Counted from the stretch's first letter, positions 25,901 through 38,504 are shown. The stretch: 64,000 bases of DNA from Leucaena leucocephala (GCA_037074615.1 CM073515.1:10129001-10193000); one strand, 5' to 3'. Notes: generated by a model not told the origin, from the sequence alone. A program made the numbers and translations.

Positions 25901-28900
25901 CCGGTAAAGAAAGATGTGGCAGAGTCACAGAAAATATTACAAAAGAAAAAGGGCATTTCTGGTGATCAAGAAGAGTACCCGGCAGCTCAAGAAGATGAGT
26001 CTTCCCTTTCGACACCTATTGATAAGCAAAAAGATATGCAAAAAAGTCCCAAGAGCCCTAACCAGACTCAAGATTCTAATGCGGTGCAGATAACAGTTCA
26101 GGAAGGGTCGACAATTTAGTCTATCATTCCCCAAGATGCAAGAAGTTTAGCATGCTCAAAGGAGATCAATTTTCAGAGCACAACTGATAGTTTACAAGAA
26201 CCTTTACACATAACGTGTAAAAAGAAAGTGATGAAACAAAAGTTTAGAGCTGATGGATCATTAAGTCTCAACTGTTGTGAGGGGTTTAAGAGTGCACTTT
26301 GCAACATGTCTTCAAACTTGACACTGATAATGCTGACGATTTTAAATCTCCTAGTCCAGATTTGGTTCAAAGGAAAATTGATTAAAATGCTTTTTGGCTC
26401 TAGTTTAGTATCGTTCTTAGTACTTGACCCTTGGGGACAAGGGTCTTTTGGGGAGGGAGTATTGATATGTAAAATATAAATAAATAATCTAAGTAGTTTT
26501 ATTATTTTATTAGAATTAGTCTTACATATTCTGCGATTAGGATTAGATATCATAATATATATATTATGATATATTGGGATTAGATATTATAATATATATC
26601 ATGATTAGATATTATGATATATCATGATTAGATATTATGATATATTAGGATTAGATATTATAATATATATCATGATTAGATATTATGATATATTAGTATT
26701 AGATATTTAATTAGGATTAGGATTACCCACCACTTATAAATAAGGGTAATCATCAGTCTTATGTGGATATGTTTTAATTATGATGTGAACTCATGAGTAT
26801 TCAATATAATTTTAGTTCTCTTTTATTCTCTTTATATTCTTCTCTATTTCCCTTTTCTTTCTACAATTACGAAACAAAATATGTTGATTAGCATTACTTG
26901 CTATTCTAGATTAGGCTTCAGAGGTTCACCGGGCCAGGATAGAGGCTAAACAACCGCTCACATTGGAGAATTAAGGGTAGAATAACTATAACCATTAAGA
27001 CTTATGTGAAGGACATGGACTCCTGCACCAATTGTTAAATTTTTCCCATTTTAGCAGTATATTGATGTGGTTAAGTTTGGATGATTGGTGTCCAAATGCT
27101 TTGCAAGTGTAATTGTTCTCTCGTATGATTGCACCCCTACGCCTATAATTGATGGTATGCTGTTATCAATTTCAGGCACTTGATTGGTTAAAATCTTATT
27201 ATTGGGAACCTCAGATCAAGGCAATTCCTTTTGAAGGTGATGGAAATGCAAATGTTAGAAAGAAAATCAAATCCAAGCTTCAAGAACTGTCTTCCTGCTT
27301 GAAAAGCTACCAGAGTCCCCAGTCTAATAGTCCAATGCCCGAGGAAAAACGTGCGTGAGCTCTATTTGTTTATTTATTTATTTTCATCGCTTATAACCTT
27401 AATGTCTTTATCACATCTTTTTAAATGTTGACTTCAGTATGGTGTTTTACAACGTGACATGTAGTTTATATATATCAAACTCATGCGACCGAGAATGCAT
27501 GTATTTCATTTATCTACTATTATAGTTCAATACAAAAATTACAATGGCTGAAAGTTCCTTGTACCCGGGTCATCTGGGCATATTGCATCTGTATGCTGCA
27601 TTTGTTCCTGCCAGGTCACATCATTGGCCCTAATATTATGACCACATTCCTTTCTTTTGTTGCAAATCAAGGAGGACGGAAGTTCTATGAATGAAATATT
27701 GCAAAATGGAATCAAGCAATGATTATGATCTGCTTCCTTCTTTTTTTCCCAAATTTGATTCCATTCTTTCAATATTAGATTCATGTATTTCTTTCCTGTC
27801 AGTGATCACTTTTTAAATACTTGTTAAATATCATTGTCTTCTTTCCTCTTTCTTATTTACTCTCACATAGCTCATGAAAAAAACCATGTATAACTGTGAT
27901 CGCATGGATGAATTCCTGTTGGCATGCAATAATGTACAAGTGGATGTACTATCTCCTTATGATACTCTGCATTTCATACAGCATGTCTTTAAAATGATGT
28001 TTTTTAGTGAAATATGTGAAAGATGGAGAAAGTATAGATTGTTTATTTGTCAATCAAGATCGTTTCAGTCAAATATACTGTTCTCTTGATTCAAAGGCTT
28101 GCGTGAATTCTTCCACCTCACATCATCTATACATCAGAGACATGCAGACAGTATGAAGAGGGTAAAATGCAACATCCAAAATTTAATATGTACAATGAGG
28201 GATGATATATGTGGCACTAATTGGAACAACTGGAGATGAGTATGGCCCATGTCAATGCATGTGCTTCTGTGTGTCTATTAAATTGAACTTAAAATTGTTC
28301 AAGATCTTTTTGACATTTGTGATGTGTTAGAGATCTGCAGGAATTGTCTGATAATCCTGCATTTAAATGAGCTTTTGATTATATATTTGGACATGTGTCC
28401 AACATTTAAAGTTTCATATAATTGTTGGTCTGGTCACCTGGGCGTGTCCACTATTTCTGCGGTTGCAGTTGCAGTTGCAGTACATTCAAAGTCTCAAATA
28501 TTGATTCTTGTTTAATTCAGCAATCCAAATGAGAAAGTATTGGTTGAATTGTCATCATATCTAACTAGGCATGTTGTCTTGTGCAATGTTAGTAGTTTGA
28601 GTGTGTATCACTGTCTATGGCTTGTGAAAAATGTGACTTGATAAAGATTTTATTACATGTATTGATATATCAATTTTCCTATTTTATAACCCAACATAAA
28701 TGAGGCCATGTGGCTGGAATCATTAGTTATGGTATTTCTTATCAATTATGCTGAATCTAAAGTGAATTAAGCAGTGATGAAATGTTATTTTCAGGTCCTA
28801 AGAAACAGGTTTCTAAGATATTGAAATCTCTTGTTCATCTATATTCTTCCCACTCCTCAGAGATTGGAGACGTTTTGTTGGAGTGTCTGTTGAAAGCCTT

Positions 28901-31900
28901 GAGTTCTTCAGAATTAGTAGAGCATACGGAGCATGCTTCACTTGGTCCAACCATAAAGGCCATTCTGGCTGATTTGAAGGTTGTCCTACTCAGATTTTGG
29001 GATAAGGAGCCGGAATTAATTCTGAATCTTCTTAAGGAAGTACTCATTATGATCGAGACCCGGGAAGCAGTGAAATATGAAGAAGGTAGATCTTGTCTTT
29101 CCATCCATGTCATCAATTTTCAATACTTTTTATTGGTGGGGTGCAGTATCTGTTGGTTAATTATTGTGTAGTACTTGGAATTGTATTTACTTTCATGCTT
29201 GGTCTATACTTAGGGTGCACCTAAATTTTGGCCTTTGAGGTAGAAGTTAGTTAGGCTGTACTATCCATGTAAATTTTTTGTTAAATAAGTTTTCAAAAGC
29301 ATTTGCTAGATACATAATCTAACATAAATTTAGAAACAAGTTTTAAAGTTCTTGAATTTTGTCATATTGGACTATGAATTTGTTTACAATGATGATGATA
29401 GCCTTTGTATTTTATACTTGCAATTACTTTGATCCACACTTTTTGCATGCAAGGGAGAGTGTGAATATGCCGAGATTGTAGGATCAAGAGAGATTGTAGG
29501 GATTAGCATTATAATTTCATTATTCATTAGAAATGATTGTATATCCCGGGAAATCAGGTTTAGTCATTATAGCCTTGATAGCCTTCGTATGTGTATATAA
29601 TCTCAATGTACAGAGCAAGAAATATACAGTTGATACATTACTTACAAACACGTTTATAGTATCAGAGCACGGTGAAGAATCCTTGACAATGTCTTCAGCA
29701 GAATCACACGAGCAATCAGACGGTGTCCCTAAAACTGGGTCCTCGAAGCTCGTCAACGTTGAAGGATCAACATCACTGCTTGTATCGGAGAAACTTACAG
29801 GCGACAACTACATGGAATAGTCCCAATCCATGAGGCTCGCCATCGATGGTCGGGATAGACTCGACTATCTCCTGGCTGATGCCCCCGTATTTGGCGACGC
29901 TCAATCACAGAGACGGTGGAAGTCAGAGAACTCACTTGTGTCATTGTGGTTGATCAATTCGATGGCTCCAGGCATCAAGAGAAGCTATATGTTCCTCCCT
30001 TCAACCAAGGCCATCTGGGAAGCTGTCCGTGACTCCTACGGCTATAAGGCGAATGCTTCTGTGATCTTTGAAATTCGCTTAAAGTTTTGGCAGGCGAAGC
30101 AAGGACTGAGATCGCTGAATGAATATTGGCTTGAAAAGACTGTGCTCTGGCAGGAATTAGATCAATTGCAGGATCGGGTGTGGCATTGTGCTGACGACGC
30201 GGCTGAACATAGGTGATAAGTGGAAGACGACCGCCTGTTTGAACTGCTCAAGGGGTTGGACCCAGTGTACGACGACGTCAGGGGACAGCTTCTTGCTCGT
30301 GACCTACTTCCAACAATCAGAGAAGCCTTCGCCGTCTTGCGCCATGAGGAAACGAGACGCAAGGTGATGCTGGTTCCAGAACCTTCACGCGTGAGCACAG
30401 GAGATGCATCCGCCTTAGCCACTCGGGGAGTAGAGTCGATGAAGAAGAACTTTAGCCCAAGCCCAGAGTCTTCACGCGTAAGCCAAGGTGTTGACACGGC
30501 CCAAGCCCACCAGCGTCCCTTTTGTGAACATTGCAAAAAGGTGGGCCATAGAAAAAGTACCTGTTGGGATATTTATGGTAAGCCACCAGATTGGAAACCA
30601 AAAAAGAGTAAGTCAAAAGGGTATACTGCTGATATCATGAATCAAGATAAAGTGCCTCTGGCCCCTGTACCTGACCAACTTAGCTTAATTTTGGAAAGAT
30701 TGGCTGCTCTGGAAAATAAACAGTCGACTGCAAGTGTGGCAAACCGAGGTAACTTTTTTAAGGCTTTAGCTACCATTAAAGGTATGAACTCTGGACCTAT
30801 ATGGATTGTGGATTCAGGAGCATCTGATCACATGACTGATAATTACTCCTTATTTGCCACCTATGCCCCTGCAAAGTCACATCTCACAGTTAAGATAGCA
30901 GACGCCTCTACCTTGGTCGTTGCTGGTATTGGGAATATCAAAGTCAATCACACAGTAGTTCTAAATGATGTCCTACATGTTCCTAATTTAAAATGCAACT
31001 TATTATCTGTCAGCAAATTGGCTCGAGATAAGCATTGTCATGCTAACTTCTCTGTTACCCAATGTATTTTTTAGGACCTGTCCACGGGGATGACGATTGG
31101 CGTTGCTAAGGAGTTTGAGGGGCTATACTACCTAAATGATTGTGATATTCAACCTTTCAGATTCTGTAAGGCTGTGTTCCTTCCTCAGATTAGTGAAATA
31201 GATTTGTGGCATCAACGTTTAGGACATCCTAATTTTCATTACATGTCTACTATGTTTCCCCCCATTTGCAATAATAAAAAGACCTTCAACTTTCATTGTG
31301 AATCTTGTGAACGTGCTAAACACCATCGTACTTCATTTCATCGTACTCCCTATCGTCCGTCCAAACCATTTTCTCTAATTCACAGTGACTTGTGGGGTCC
31401 CTCTCGTGTCACAAATCGCACCCATTCCAAGTGGTTCATAACATTTATTGATGATCATACTCGAGTTTGTTGAGTTTTTCTTCTCACTGATAAAACCCAA
31501 GTTCCACAGACTTTCATTAGATTCTATAACATGATCCAAACTCAATTTCATGAAAAAATCCAGATTCTTCACACTGATAATGCGACTGAATATTTTAACC
31601 AAACCCTATCCACTTTCTTAACCAATCATGGCATCCTCCACAAAAGCTCTTGCCCTCATAGTCCCCAACAAAATGGCATAGCTGAACGGAAAAATCGTCA
31701 CCTTCTTGAGACTGCTAGAGCTATGATGTTTAGTAGCAATATGTCCCTTCTTTTTATTGGAGTGACGCTATCCTTCAAGCTGCCTTTCTCATCAACCGCA
31801 TGCCTAATAAACCACTCACCTTCCGCACGCCATTACAGGTTTTACAGGAACACTTCAATCTTCCTTACCTTGAAAACACCCTTCCGCTACGGGTCTTCGG

Positions 31901-34900
31901 ATGCACCACGTACGTCCATCTTCACCATACTACCAAACTAGAACCCAAAGCCACTCGGAGCATTTTTTTGGGCCATGCAGGGACACAAAAAGGTTACAAA
32001 TGTTATGATCCTATCTCCAAACGTCTCTTCCTCACCTGTGACACTACCTTCCATGAAACCTATCCTTATTATCCTCCGTCTTCAATTCAGGGGGAGAAGT
32101 GGAGAGAATTTCTGACGTCCCAACCTGAGCCAAGTCAACCCGAGCCCAATCTACCCAATAACCTAGATCTTAACCTTGTTACCTTACCTGATCCAACACC
32201 TACACCTGAGAGCCAAGATCCCACTAACTCAGGGGGAGACACAAATAGGTGGGGCAAGACTTATACACGCTGACACATGACAGGTAAAGCTCCTCAAACA
32301 AATGATGCAACTCATGACTCAGATCCGGAAACAGGTTCAGAAAAGGATGTACCCACACAAGATGATCTTGAACTGCCCATTGCACTCCGGAAACAACCCA
32401 GGACGTGCACTCAACACCCCATTGAGCGGTTTGTTTCTTATAAGGCTCTTGCCTCTCAGTATTATACTTTCATCTCTCATTTGGATCAGGTTGCAATACC
32501 TAACAACATACATGAAGCACTAGCTGATCCTCATTGGAGACAGGCCGTGATGGAAGAAATGAAAGCTCTAAAAGTAAATGGCACTTGGGAGATTGTTGAT
32601 TTACTAAGAGGAAAGAAACCAGTGGGCTGTAAGTGGGTATTCACCCCCAAATATACTGCTGATGGGAATCTAGACAAATATAAGGCACGCTTGGTCGCAA
32701 AAGGATTCTCACAGGTATATGGTATGGACTACACAGAGACGTTTGCCCCAGTAGCAAAACTAAACACTATCAGAGTCTTATTATCCTTAGTTGCTAACTT
32801 GGATTGGCCGCTACATCAGATGGACATAAAGAATGCGTTCCTGAATGGAGAACTAAAGGAGGAAGTGTATATGAAGCTCCCTCCAGGATTTCCTAGTGAC
32901 AAAGGTAATTAAGTTTGCAGACTCAAGAAATCCTTATATGGACTCAAACAGTCTCCTCGTGCATGGTTTGAAAGATTTACTCGTGTGTTGAGAACACAGG
33001 GATATACTCAAGGGCAGAGTGACCATACTCTATTCTTCAGACACATCAAAGGGAAGATAGTCATACTAGCAGTATATGTGGATGACATTATTCTCACAGG
33101 TGATGATTCAGGAGAAATTGAACGGGTTAAGAAGGCATTAAACCAGGACTTCCAGGTTAAGGATTTAGGACAGATGAAATACTTTCTTGGGATGGAGGTC
33201 GCAAGGTCAAAAAGAGGAATCTACGTCTCACAAAGGAAATACATTATGGATCTCTTAAAAGAAACCGGCATGTTGGGTTGTAGACCCAGTGACACTCCCA
33301 TAAAGGTTGACAAAGTGAAAGAGGATACGGATTTGGGAAAGGAAGTAGATCTCAGAAGATATCAACGCATGGTAGGAAAACTGATCTATTTATCACATAC
33401 CCGACCAGACATTGCCTTCGCAGTCAGTATGGTAAGTCAATACTCTCACAATCCAAAACATAAACATTTGAACGAGGTATACAGGATTCTCAGATGCCTA
33501 AAAGGATCTGTAGGACGTGGTCTTCTGTTTAAAAAGTTCGAACAAAGATCAGTTGGGATATTCACAGATGCTGATTGGGCAGGAGATCAAGAAGACAGAA
33601 AATCAACCTTTGGCTACTTCACATTTGTCTGGGGAAACCTGGTGACTTGGAGAAGCAAAAAACAAAGTGTTGTAGCTCGAAGTAGTGTCGAAGCTGAATT
33701 CAGAGCCATTGCACTTGGTGTCTGTGAGGGGATTTGGATCAAACGGATACTAGAAGAATTGAAAGTACCTACAAACTTGCCCATTACACTTCACTCAGAT
33801 AACATGGCAGCTATAAACATATCTCACAATCCAGTGCAATATGATCGGATGAAACACGTAGAGGTTGATAAGCACTTTATACGAGAAAAAATCGACGAAG
33901 GAATTGTTGAGCTCAAATATATCCCCTAAAGAACAAACAGCAGATGTCCTCACAAAAGCGCTGAGCAAAGAAAAATTCGATTACTTCATTGGCAAGTTGG
34001 ACATGTTCGATATCTATGGTCCAACTTGAGGGGGAGTGTGAATATGCCGAGATTGTAGGATCAAGAGAGATTGTAGGGATTAGCATTATAATTTCATTAT
34101 TCATTAGAAATGATTGTATATCCCGGGAAATCAGGTTTAGTCATTATAGCCTTGATAGCCTTCGTATGTGTATATAATCTCAATGTACAGAGCAAGAAAT
34201 ATACAGTTGATACATTACTTACAAATATGTTTAGAGAGTTATGCTTTTAATCACAATTTGTAACCTTCAAGCTGTGGATCTTTTTGCTTGTTCATCAGAG
34301 TTGACTTGGTATGTGCATAATGTAATTCTGCAGCCACTTTTTGGGGAGAGTTTTTCACTTCTGAATATTGATAATATCATATGTTTAAGCATTTATTGTG
34401 AAAATTTTTACAGTCAATTATCGTAGAGCTCCTGATGGTTGTAAAGTTCCATATTCAGGCATTTGGTTTATCTTCTGCCTTAATGTACAACTGTTTCTAA
34501 TATTAATTATAGTATAGGGTTGAGTTAGTTTTTTCTTCACTAATTTGTTTCTCTTTCTCCTCTGCAGAAATAAAATGTCCCGGAACTTCCCGTAGGGAAG
34601 AGTTTTGCCAGATTGATCGTCTTGCATCTTTGTTTGCATGGCTTGTTGGGATTCTCAAGAAAGGTCAATTTGCTGAAGCAAATGTACCGAAAAGCGTTTT
34701 GCTTGAAATTGTACGAAAATGTCTTCGAATACCGGCTCCTAGCAATAAGCAGCTAATGGACTCAGCCCTTCTCCTTGCAGAATTGATGGAGGATAGCTCT
34801 TTAAAGGAGAAAGTTAAAAAGCTCTCTCATGTCATTCTATCTAACTCAGTCATAAACGATGATGAAAGCTCTTTGCCTATGACTTCAGGGAATTTCCTTC

Positions 34901-35373
34901 AGATGGAGGAAGCCATGCGACAAGCTGCTACAAAGCTAGAGTTGTTTAAACAACGAGTAACGAAGAGTAAAACAACATCATCTACCGATGTTGGAACTGA
35001 CAAGCCTCGGGCATGGACTTTGGCTAAAGAATGGAACCCATGTCCAATCGGCATGTTGCCCCGCACCGCTGGATCATCCGGCTATCTTCCTTCGCTCGAT
35101 CATATTGATAATTTCAAAGACATTCATGAATTGGATAGGAAGGAGACTCAGAAACCAAGCAAACATGTGAAGAGAGATGCCACTTTGGACCTTACCCTGC
35201 TTGATGAATCAAGTGTTAAGAAGAAAAGGGAGACAGAACAAGTTTCTGAAGTAGATCATGATGTGTCATCACCAATTAAAGCCAAGGGGCGCCTACTAAT
35301 AGACGGGGTTTGGAAAAGTGTCACAGAAGAAGAGTTTCGAGCCATTAAGTCTTCTGTGAGGATTTTAGTTTAA
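22992..35373 (+). CDS. LAS1: LAS1-like pre-rRNA processing endoribonuclease
   Basis: Eight coding exons: 22992-23147, 23231-23322, 24083-24160, 24542-24648, 24731-24786, 27176-27350, 28795-29085 and 34568-35373, about 586 residues. The N-terminal Las1 domain (about 10-165) contains LVPWLNWDEW, IDIRHEASHR and ALDWLKSYYWEPQ. Within it Arg143 and His148 form the RxxxxH catalytic signature of HEPN ribonucleases. Las1 cuts the ITS2 spacer during 60S ribosomal subunit maturation in yeast and animals, working with the Grc3/NOL9 kinase; the plant role is inferred. The long C-terminal part is helical and ends in the conserved segment GRLLIDGVWKSVTEEEF. Intron 5 (24787-27175) holds a TRIM-type LTR element and intron 7 (29086-34567) a copia element; both leave the exons intact. 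The exon 6 donor at 27351 (gtgcgt) is the weakest junction, chosen because it preserves frame; the stronger-looking donor at 27355 does not. Confidence 0.88.
25375..25715 (+). repeat. Left LTR of the TRIM-like element
   Basis: 341 bp, starting tgatttgtaaaatat and ending gttacgtaaca. It contains an AT-rich block built from gattagatattatgatat-like units and ends in a CT-rich stretch. Confidence 0.82.
25721..26119 (+). pseudogene. Internal open frame of the TRIM-like element
   Basis: A 132-codon frame starts inside the primer-binding region. It has two similar segments (NIANNLDRMGMDIERRFQ and NMVRNLDRMSFFLQ), then a charged Lys/Glu/Gln-rich tail. No zinc knuckle or protease is present. It may be the remnant of a gag region, but I cannot assign it firmly. 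Confidence 0.35.
26463..26876 (+). repeat. Right LTR of the TRIM-like element
   Basis: 414 bp, starting tgatatgtaaaatat and ending aattacgaaaca. It is about 73 bp longer than the left LTR because the gattagatattatgatat-like subrepeat has expanded at about 26565-26690. Confidence 0.82.
29455..29459. repeat. Left 5-bp target duplication of the copia element
   Basis: gagag immediately before the left LTR; the same five bases follow the right LTR at 34234-34238. Confidence 0.85.
29460..29656 (+). repeat. Left LTR of the copia element
   Basis: 197 bp, starting tgtgaatatgccgag and ending aaacacgttta. It ends in TA rather than the usual CA. A TATA-like stretch (gtgtatataatc) lies near its 3' half. 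Confidence 0.93.
29657..29668 (+). other. Primer-binding site of the copia element
   Basis: tagtatcagagc directly after the left LTR matches the initiator-Met tRNA primer site (TGGTATCAGAGC) at 11 of 12 positions. Confidence 0.85.
29689..34029 (+). pseudogene. Broken copia gag-pol region
   Basis: The region opens with an ATG at 29689. A CCHC zinc knuckle lies at 30523-30564, followed by the protease DSGAS site at 30811, a GAG pre-integrase HQRLGHPN block near 31210 and an integrase core at about 31380-31760. Reverse transcriptase follows with YVDD at 33075-33086. RNase H ends near 33900 and a final stop is at 34027. In-frame stop codons occur at 29818, 30214, 30217, 31072, 31471, 32271 and 32910. 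The reading frame also shifts near 31760 and again near 33915. No functional polyprotein can be made from this copy. Confidence 0.9.
34037..34233 (+). repeat. Right LTR of the copia element
   Basis: 197 bp, identical to the left LTR except near its end, where aaacacg is aaatatg. Followed by the gagag target duplication. Confidence 0.93.
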
Positions 35374-38300
35374 CTAATCTTGTGTTATTGTCTAAAGAGA
35401 ATACTTAACGAGATTATTGATTAGGACTTTTTGATTAATAATTTATTTAAAAATTTTATTTTTAATAGAGCATAATGACTTCGTAACCCATGTAGTCGAC
35501 TTTTGTTATTGTTATTGTTGTTAATGTTGTGCTCTTGGGTAGTTTGTAGATATCCAATTTTGTTTAAAAAATAGGTTGGTTATTGAACTAGTACTGATTT
35601 ACAATTCATTAGCATAACATCGTTAAAGTCAGTGAAATTTCACTAAAAACAATTTCACTAAAAACAGTTATTATGGCAGTTAGTTGAAGGAAATGGTAAG
35701 GTATTTATTATTGATTTATATTATGAATTATTCTTACATTCTTAAGTTCATATCTTTTGTAAGTAAAAACTCGTATGGTTGATTAAGTATAAGGGAGCGG
35801 TTGAAAAAAACCTCAAGGTCAAGGTTAATAATGTGTTGAAAATAATTTATTTTTAGTTTATTTTGATTGTAAACTAATCCAACCAACTTATGAAAAATAA
35901 GGTAGTAGTAGTAGATGTTTTTCTAACACATCCCCAGTTTTACCTAAGTTTCCTCCAACAACCCCCGTATATTTAACTAAAACTACATTTTTCTTTAATC
36001 TTAAACAAATTAAACAGGCCCTTAATCTTCTCATGGTCAATTAAATGATTTTATTTTATAGTGTTTTTATTTGTCTCTTATATTTTGTTTTTTTAACTTA
36101 TTTTATTTAATACATACACATAAACATACACGCGTGTTCATTTTGAAATTTCATGAGAAAAGTGATGGTTAATTTCACTTTTTTGACTCATTCATATGGC
36201 ATTCACAAGAAGTATTAGGTAAGGCTCTCCTTCATGCTTTTGTTTCCCCTTCAACAATTTGCATGATGGGTTCCCTATATATATGGATACTGAAAAATAT
36301 TTCAGTAGTATGAATATAACATATAAACCCTAGCTATTTATAAAATTTTAGTTAATTATTATTAGTAACTTTGATAAAAATGAAGAATAAGCTAATACTT
36401 AAATCTCTTAATTAAGAATTATTGTTGTAGCATCTGAAAATTAAATGATTGAATGATAAAATAAGGAAAAAGATATGTAACTAATTAAACATCATGTTTC
36501 TTTGCTCTCAAGATATGCTCAACTATACTGAAAAGAAAAGTTAGACAGAGAAAACTTTATATCCAGTTGAATCCCCCATGTTGCTAAATATCAAATCAAC
36601 TATCATACCAACTAAATATGTGTCATCAAATTGAGAGCTTAAAATATGGGAGAATGGCTCAACCATCATCAAGGCATAAACGTACAGAGCTTTACAACTA
36701 GAAGTTTACCCTAAATGAGTGATCCTTCATTCCATTTGAACAATAGTTTGGGACTACACTAAAATAGGAAATAACAAACGTTTTCCCTTCCTACAAATAG
36801 TAACATGGATTTGATCACCCTACATGAAATACAAATAAGTGTAAGTATCAGTGATAACAGAAGTCTACTGAAAAACATCAATGCAATAATGCCGACAATA
36901 ATTAGCAAATGTATGAATAAATCAAAATTAAAACACAACATCTTTGTCTTGAATTTCCTATGCATTGTTTTTTTAGAAGGAAGAAGCTGTTGACATGCGA
37001 AACATTATTTAGTAGTGGCATTTAAAGAGAGAAACAATAAGCTATCAAGCTATACAATTCTCCATTGCTACATTTCTCTTTGTTGTTGTTGCCATTGTTT
37101 TTTACCTAAGTTTTGGTGCTGATACAAAATAAATTAGAGATTTCAGATGATAAAAGATAAATTAGTAAATAAAATTTCTTTTAATTAAAAAATATATTTT
37201 TAGAATATTTTTAGCAGAGTAAATAGTATAAATTTAAGTGTATATTTTTAAAATTCATGAAGTATTTTCTTTTGGGATATTATGTTAAAAGTTGTGGAAT
37301 GCCCATAATTTGTTCAGTCAAAATATTGTTTAGGCGCCTTCTTTCCTTGATAGAGTTCTGCAAGAATATGTGCTTCCATTAATTAGTTGTGTAGATTGTG
37401 AAGAAAATTGATTATATAAAGTAATTTTAGAAAATGGATTTTATATGAAAAGTTATTTATTAGAAATAGCATGAGATAACAAAATAGATGAGAGATAACA
37501 AAAAGATAAAAAATCAGAAAAGTAAAATGATCATTTCCTATTAGAATATCTGAAATATATGTAAAAGCTGTTGGGATTTGCGTATGAGAAACTATGGTTT
37601 CAAAATAATCAATTTTAGTATAAAAATAGGTGTTTGGGTGCTTTAGTTTGGGTCCAAAAGGTACTTTTTTTTTTAAAACTAAACACACAATATTTTGTTG
37701 TCCTTTCCTTTAGTTATTGTCTCCACATGTAAATATTTCCAACAATAAAATATCTTTCCAGTAAAAAACCGACATTCCAGCATCACTCATTTGTCAAGCC
37801 AAAATCTTAAGTCGCAAGTACAAAATCAAATGAAGTAAAATGACACATTGATTGAGGTGCAGGGACATCAAACATCAAGGAAAGAAAACAACCAAATGCA
37901 TGATTTAAAACAGAAAATGATTAAGAAAGAGAAGGAATTAACAGGTTTGAAAACACAGTTGGGATCATTTGGAGTCGTTGACGGAGTTGATGATGTACGC
38001 GGAGTGGCACTCCTTGACGGTCTGAGCAGCCACTGGCAGGGGAAGCCATGCATTGAAGAGATGCATGATGTGCAATCAATGAGGATTAGTGACGAAATGA
38101 AGAAATTAGAATTTAGGAGAAATACATGACAAGGAATTCATGGAGGGGAGAGTATAAATAGGGGTCAAATTTCTTAGAGAGAGAGAGCTCATAGAAGCCT
38201 GTGAAGAGAAGAGAACCCCTCAAAAGTGAGATTATTATAATATCAATCCATCTATTATTATGTTATTTAGCATTATGACCTACCTAAGCAAGTCTTTTTC

Positions 38301-38504
38301 ATATCCTTTTCAAACTTCATTAATTTGCAATGGCAATTCTATAAGGAAACAGTTGGTTTGCGAAAGAAATTTGATGTTACCATAACAATGCAGACAGAAG
38401 GAACAAAGTACAGAATTACGATCATCCTCTTATATTATTTTAATATTAAAAAAAATAAACAGAACAGGTCTCCCGTACATATCTTTGATCCCCAGATAAT
38501 GACA
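35374..38504. other. Intergenic between LAS1-like gene and CNX6
   Basis: AT-rich, with no secure gene. Around 37565-37690 is a decayed MITE-like stretch with gtgtttggg and aaactaaacacac. Around 38140-38240 the sequence (ggggagagtataaataggggtc, then a GA-rich run and gagaacccctc) looks like the promoter and leader part of an LTR or of an old retroelement. The rest shows nothing I can name. Confidence 0.45.
37848..38129 (+). other. Unassigned open frame, possible retroelement scrap
   Basis: A 93-codon frame with a Lys/Glu-rich coiled-coil-like start (DLKQKMIKKEKELTGLKTQL) and a hydrophilic end (MKKLEFRRNT). It sits directly before the LTR-like stretch at 38140-38240, so it may be part of a degenerate retroelement. 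No domain recognised; chance cannot be excluded. Confidence 0.25.

Larger units (their letters stand above)
25375..26876 (+). mobile_element. Short TRIM-like LTR retroelement in LAS1 intron 5
   Basis: Two direct LTRs (25375-25715 and 26463-26876) flank only about 750 bp. Just inside the left LTR, 25717-25728 (tggtatgatagc) matches the initiator-Met tRNA primer site TGGTATCAGAGC at 10 of 12 positions. A purine-rich tract (ggggagggag) precedes the right LTR. The flanks agata (25370-25374) and aaata (26877-26881) are a possible 5-bp duplication with one mismatch. There is no polymerase, so the element is nonautonomous. It inserted in the same orientation as the gene. Confidence 0.85.
29460..34233 (+). 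mobile_element. Ty1/copia LTR retrotransposon in LAS1 intron 7
   Basis: A complete structure of 4,774 bp: a 197-bp LTR, primer site, gag-pol region, polypurine tract (gagggggag just before 34037) and a second 197-bp LTR, flanked by gagag duplications. The domain order protease-integrase-reverse transcriptase-RNase H is that of Ty1/copia. Short LTRs and small overall size recall the Ale-type lineage, which is inference. The two LTRs differ at only two positions that I can see, so insertion is recent. The element lies in sense orientation within the host intron and its coding region is broken in many places. Confidence 0.95.

Noticed and set aside
25387..26700. AT-rich gattagatat repeats considered as a CRISPR-like or satellite array
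   Set aside because: The repeats are part of two LTRs that also share unique flanking sequence, primer site and purine tract; there are no regular spacers.
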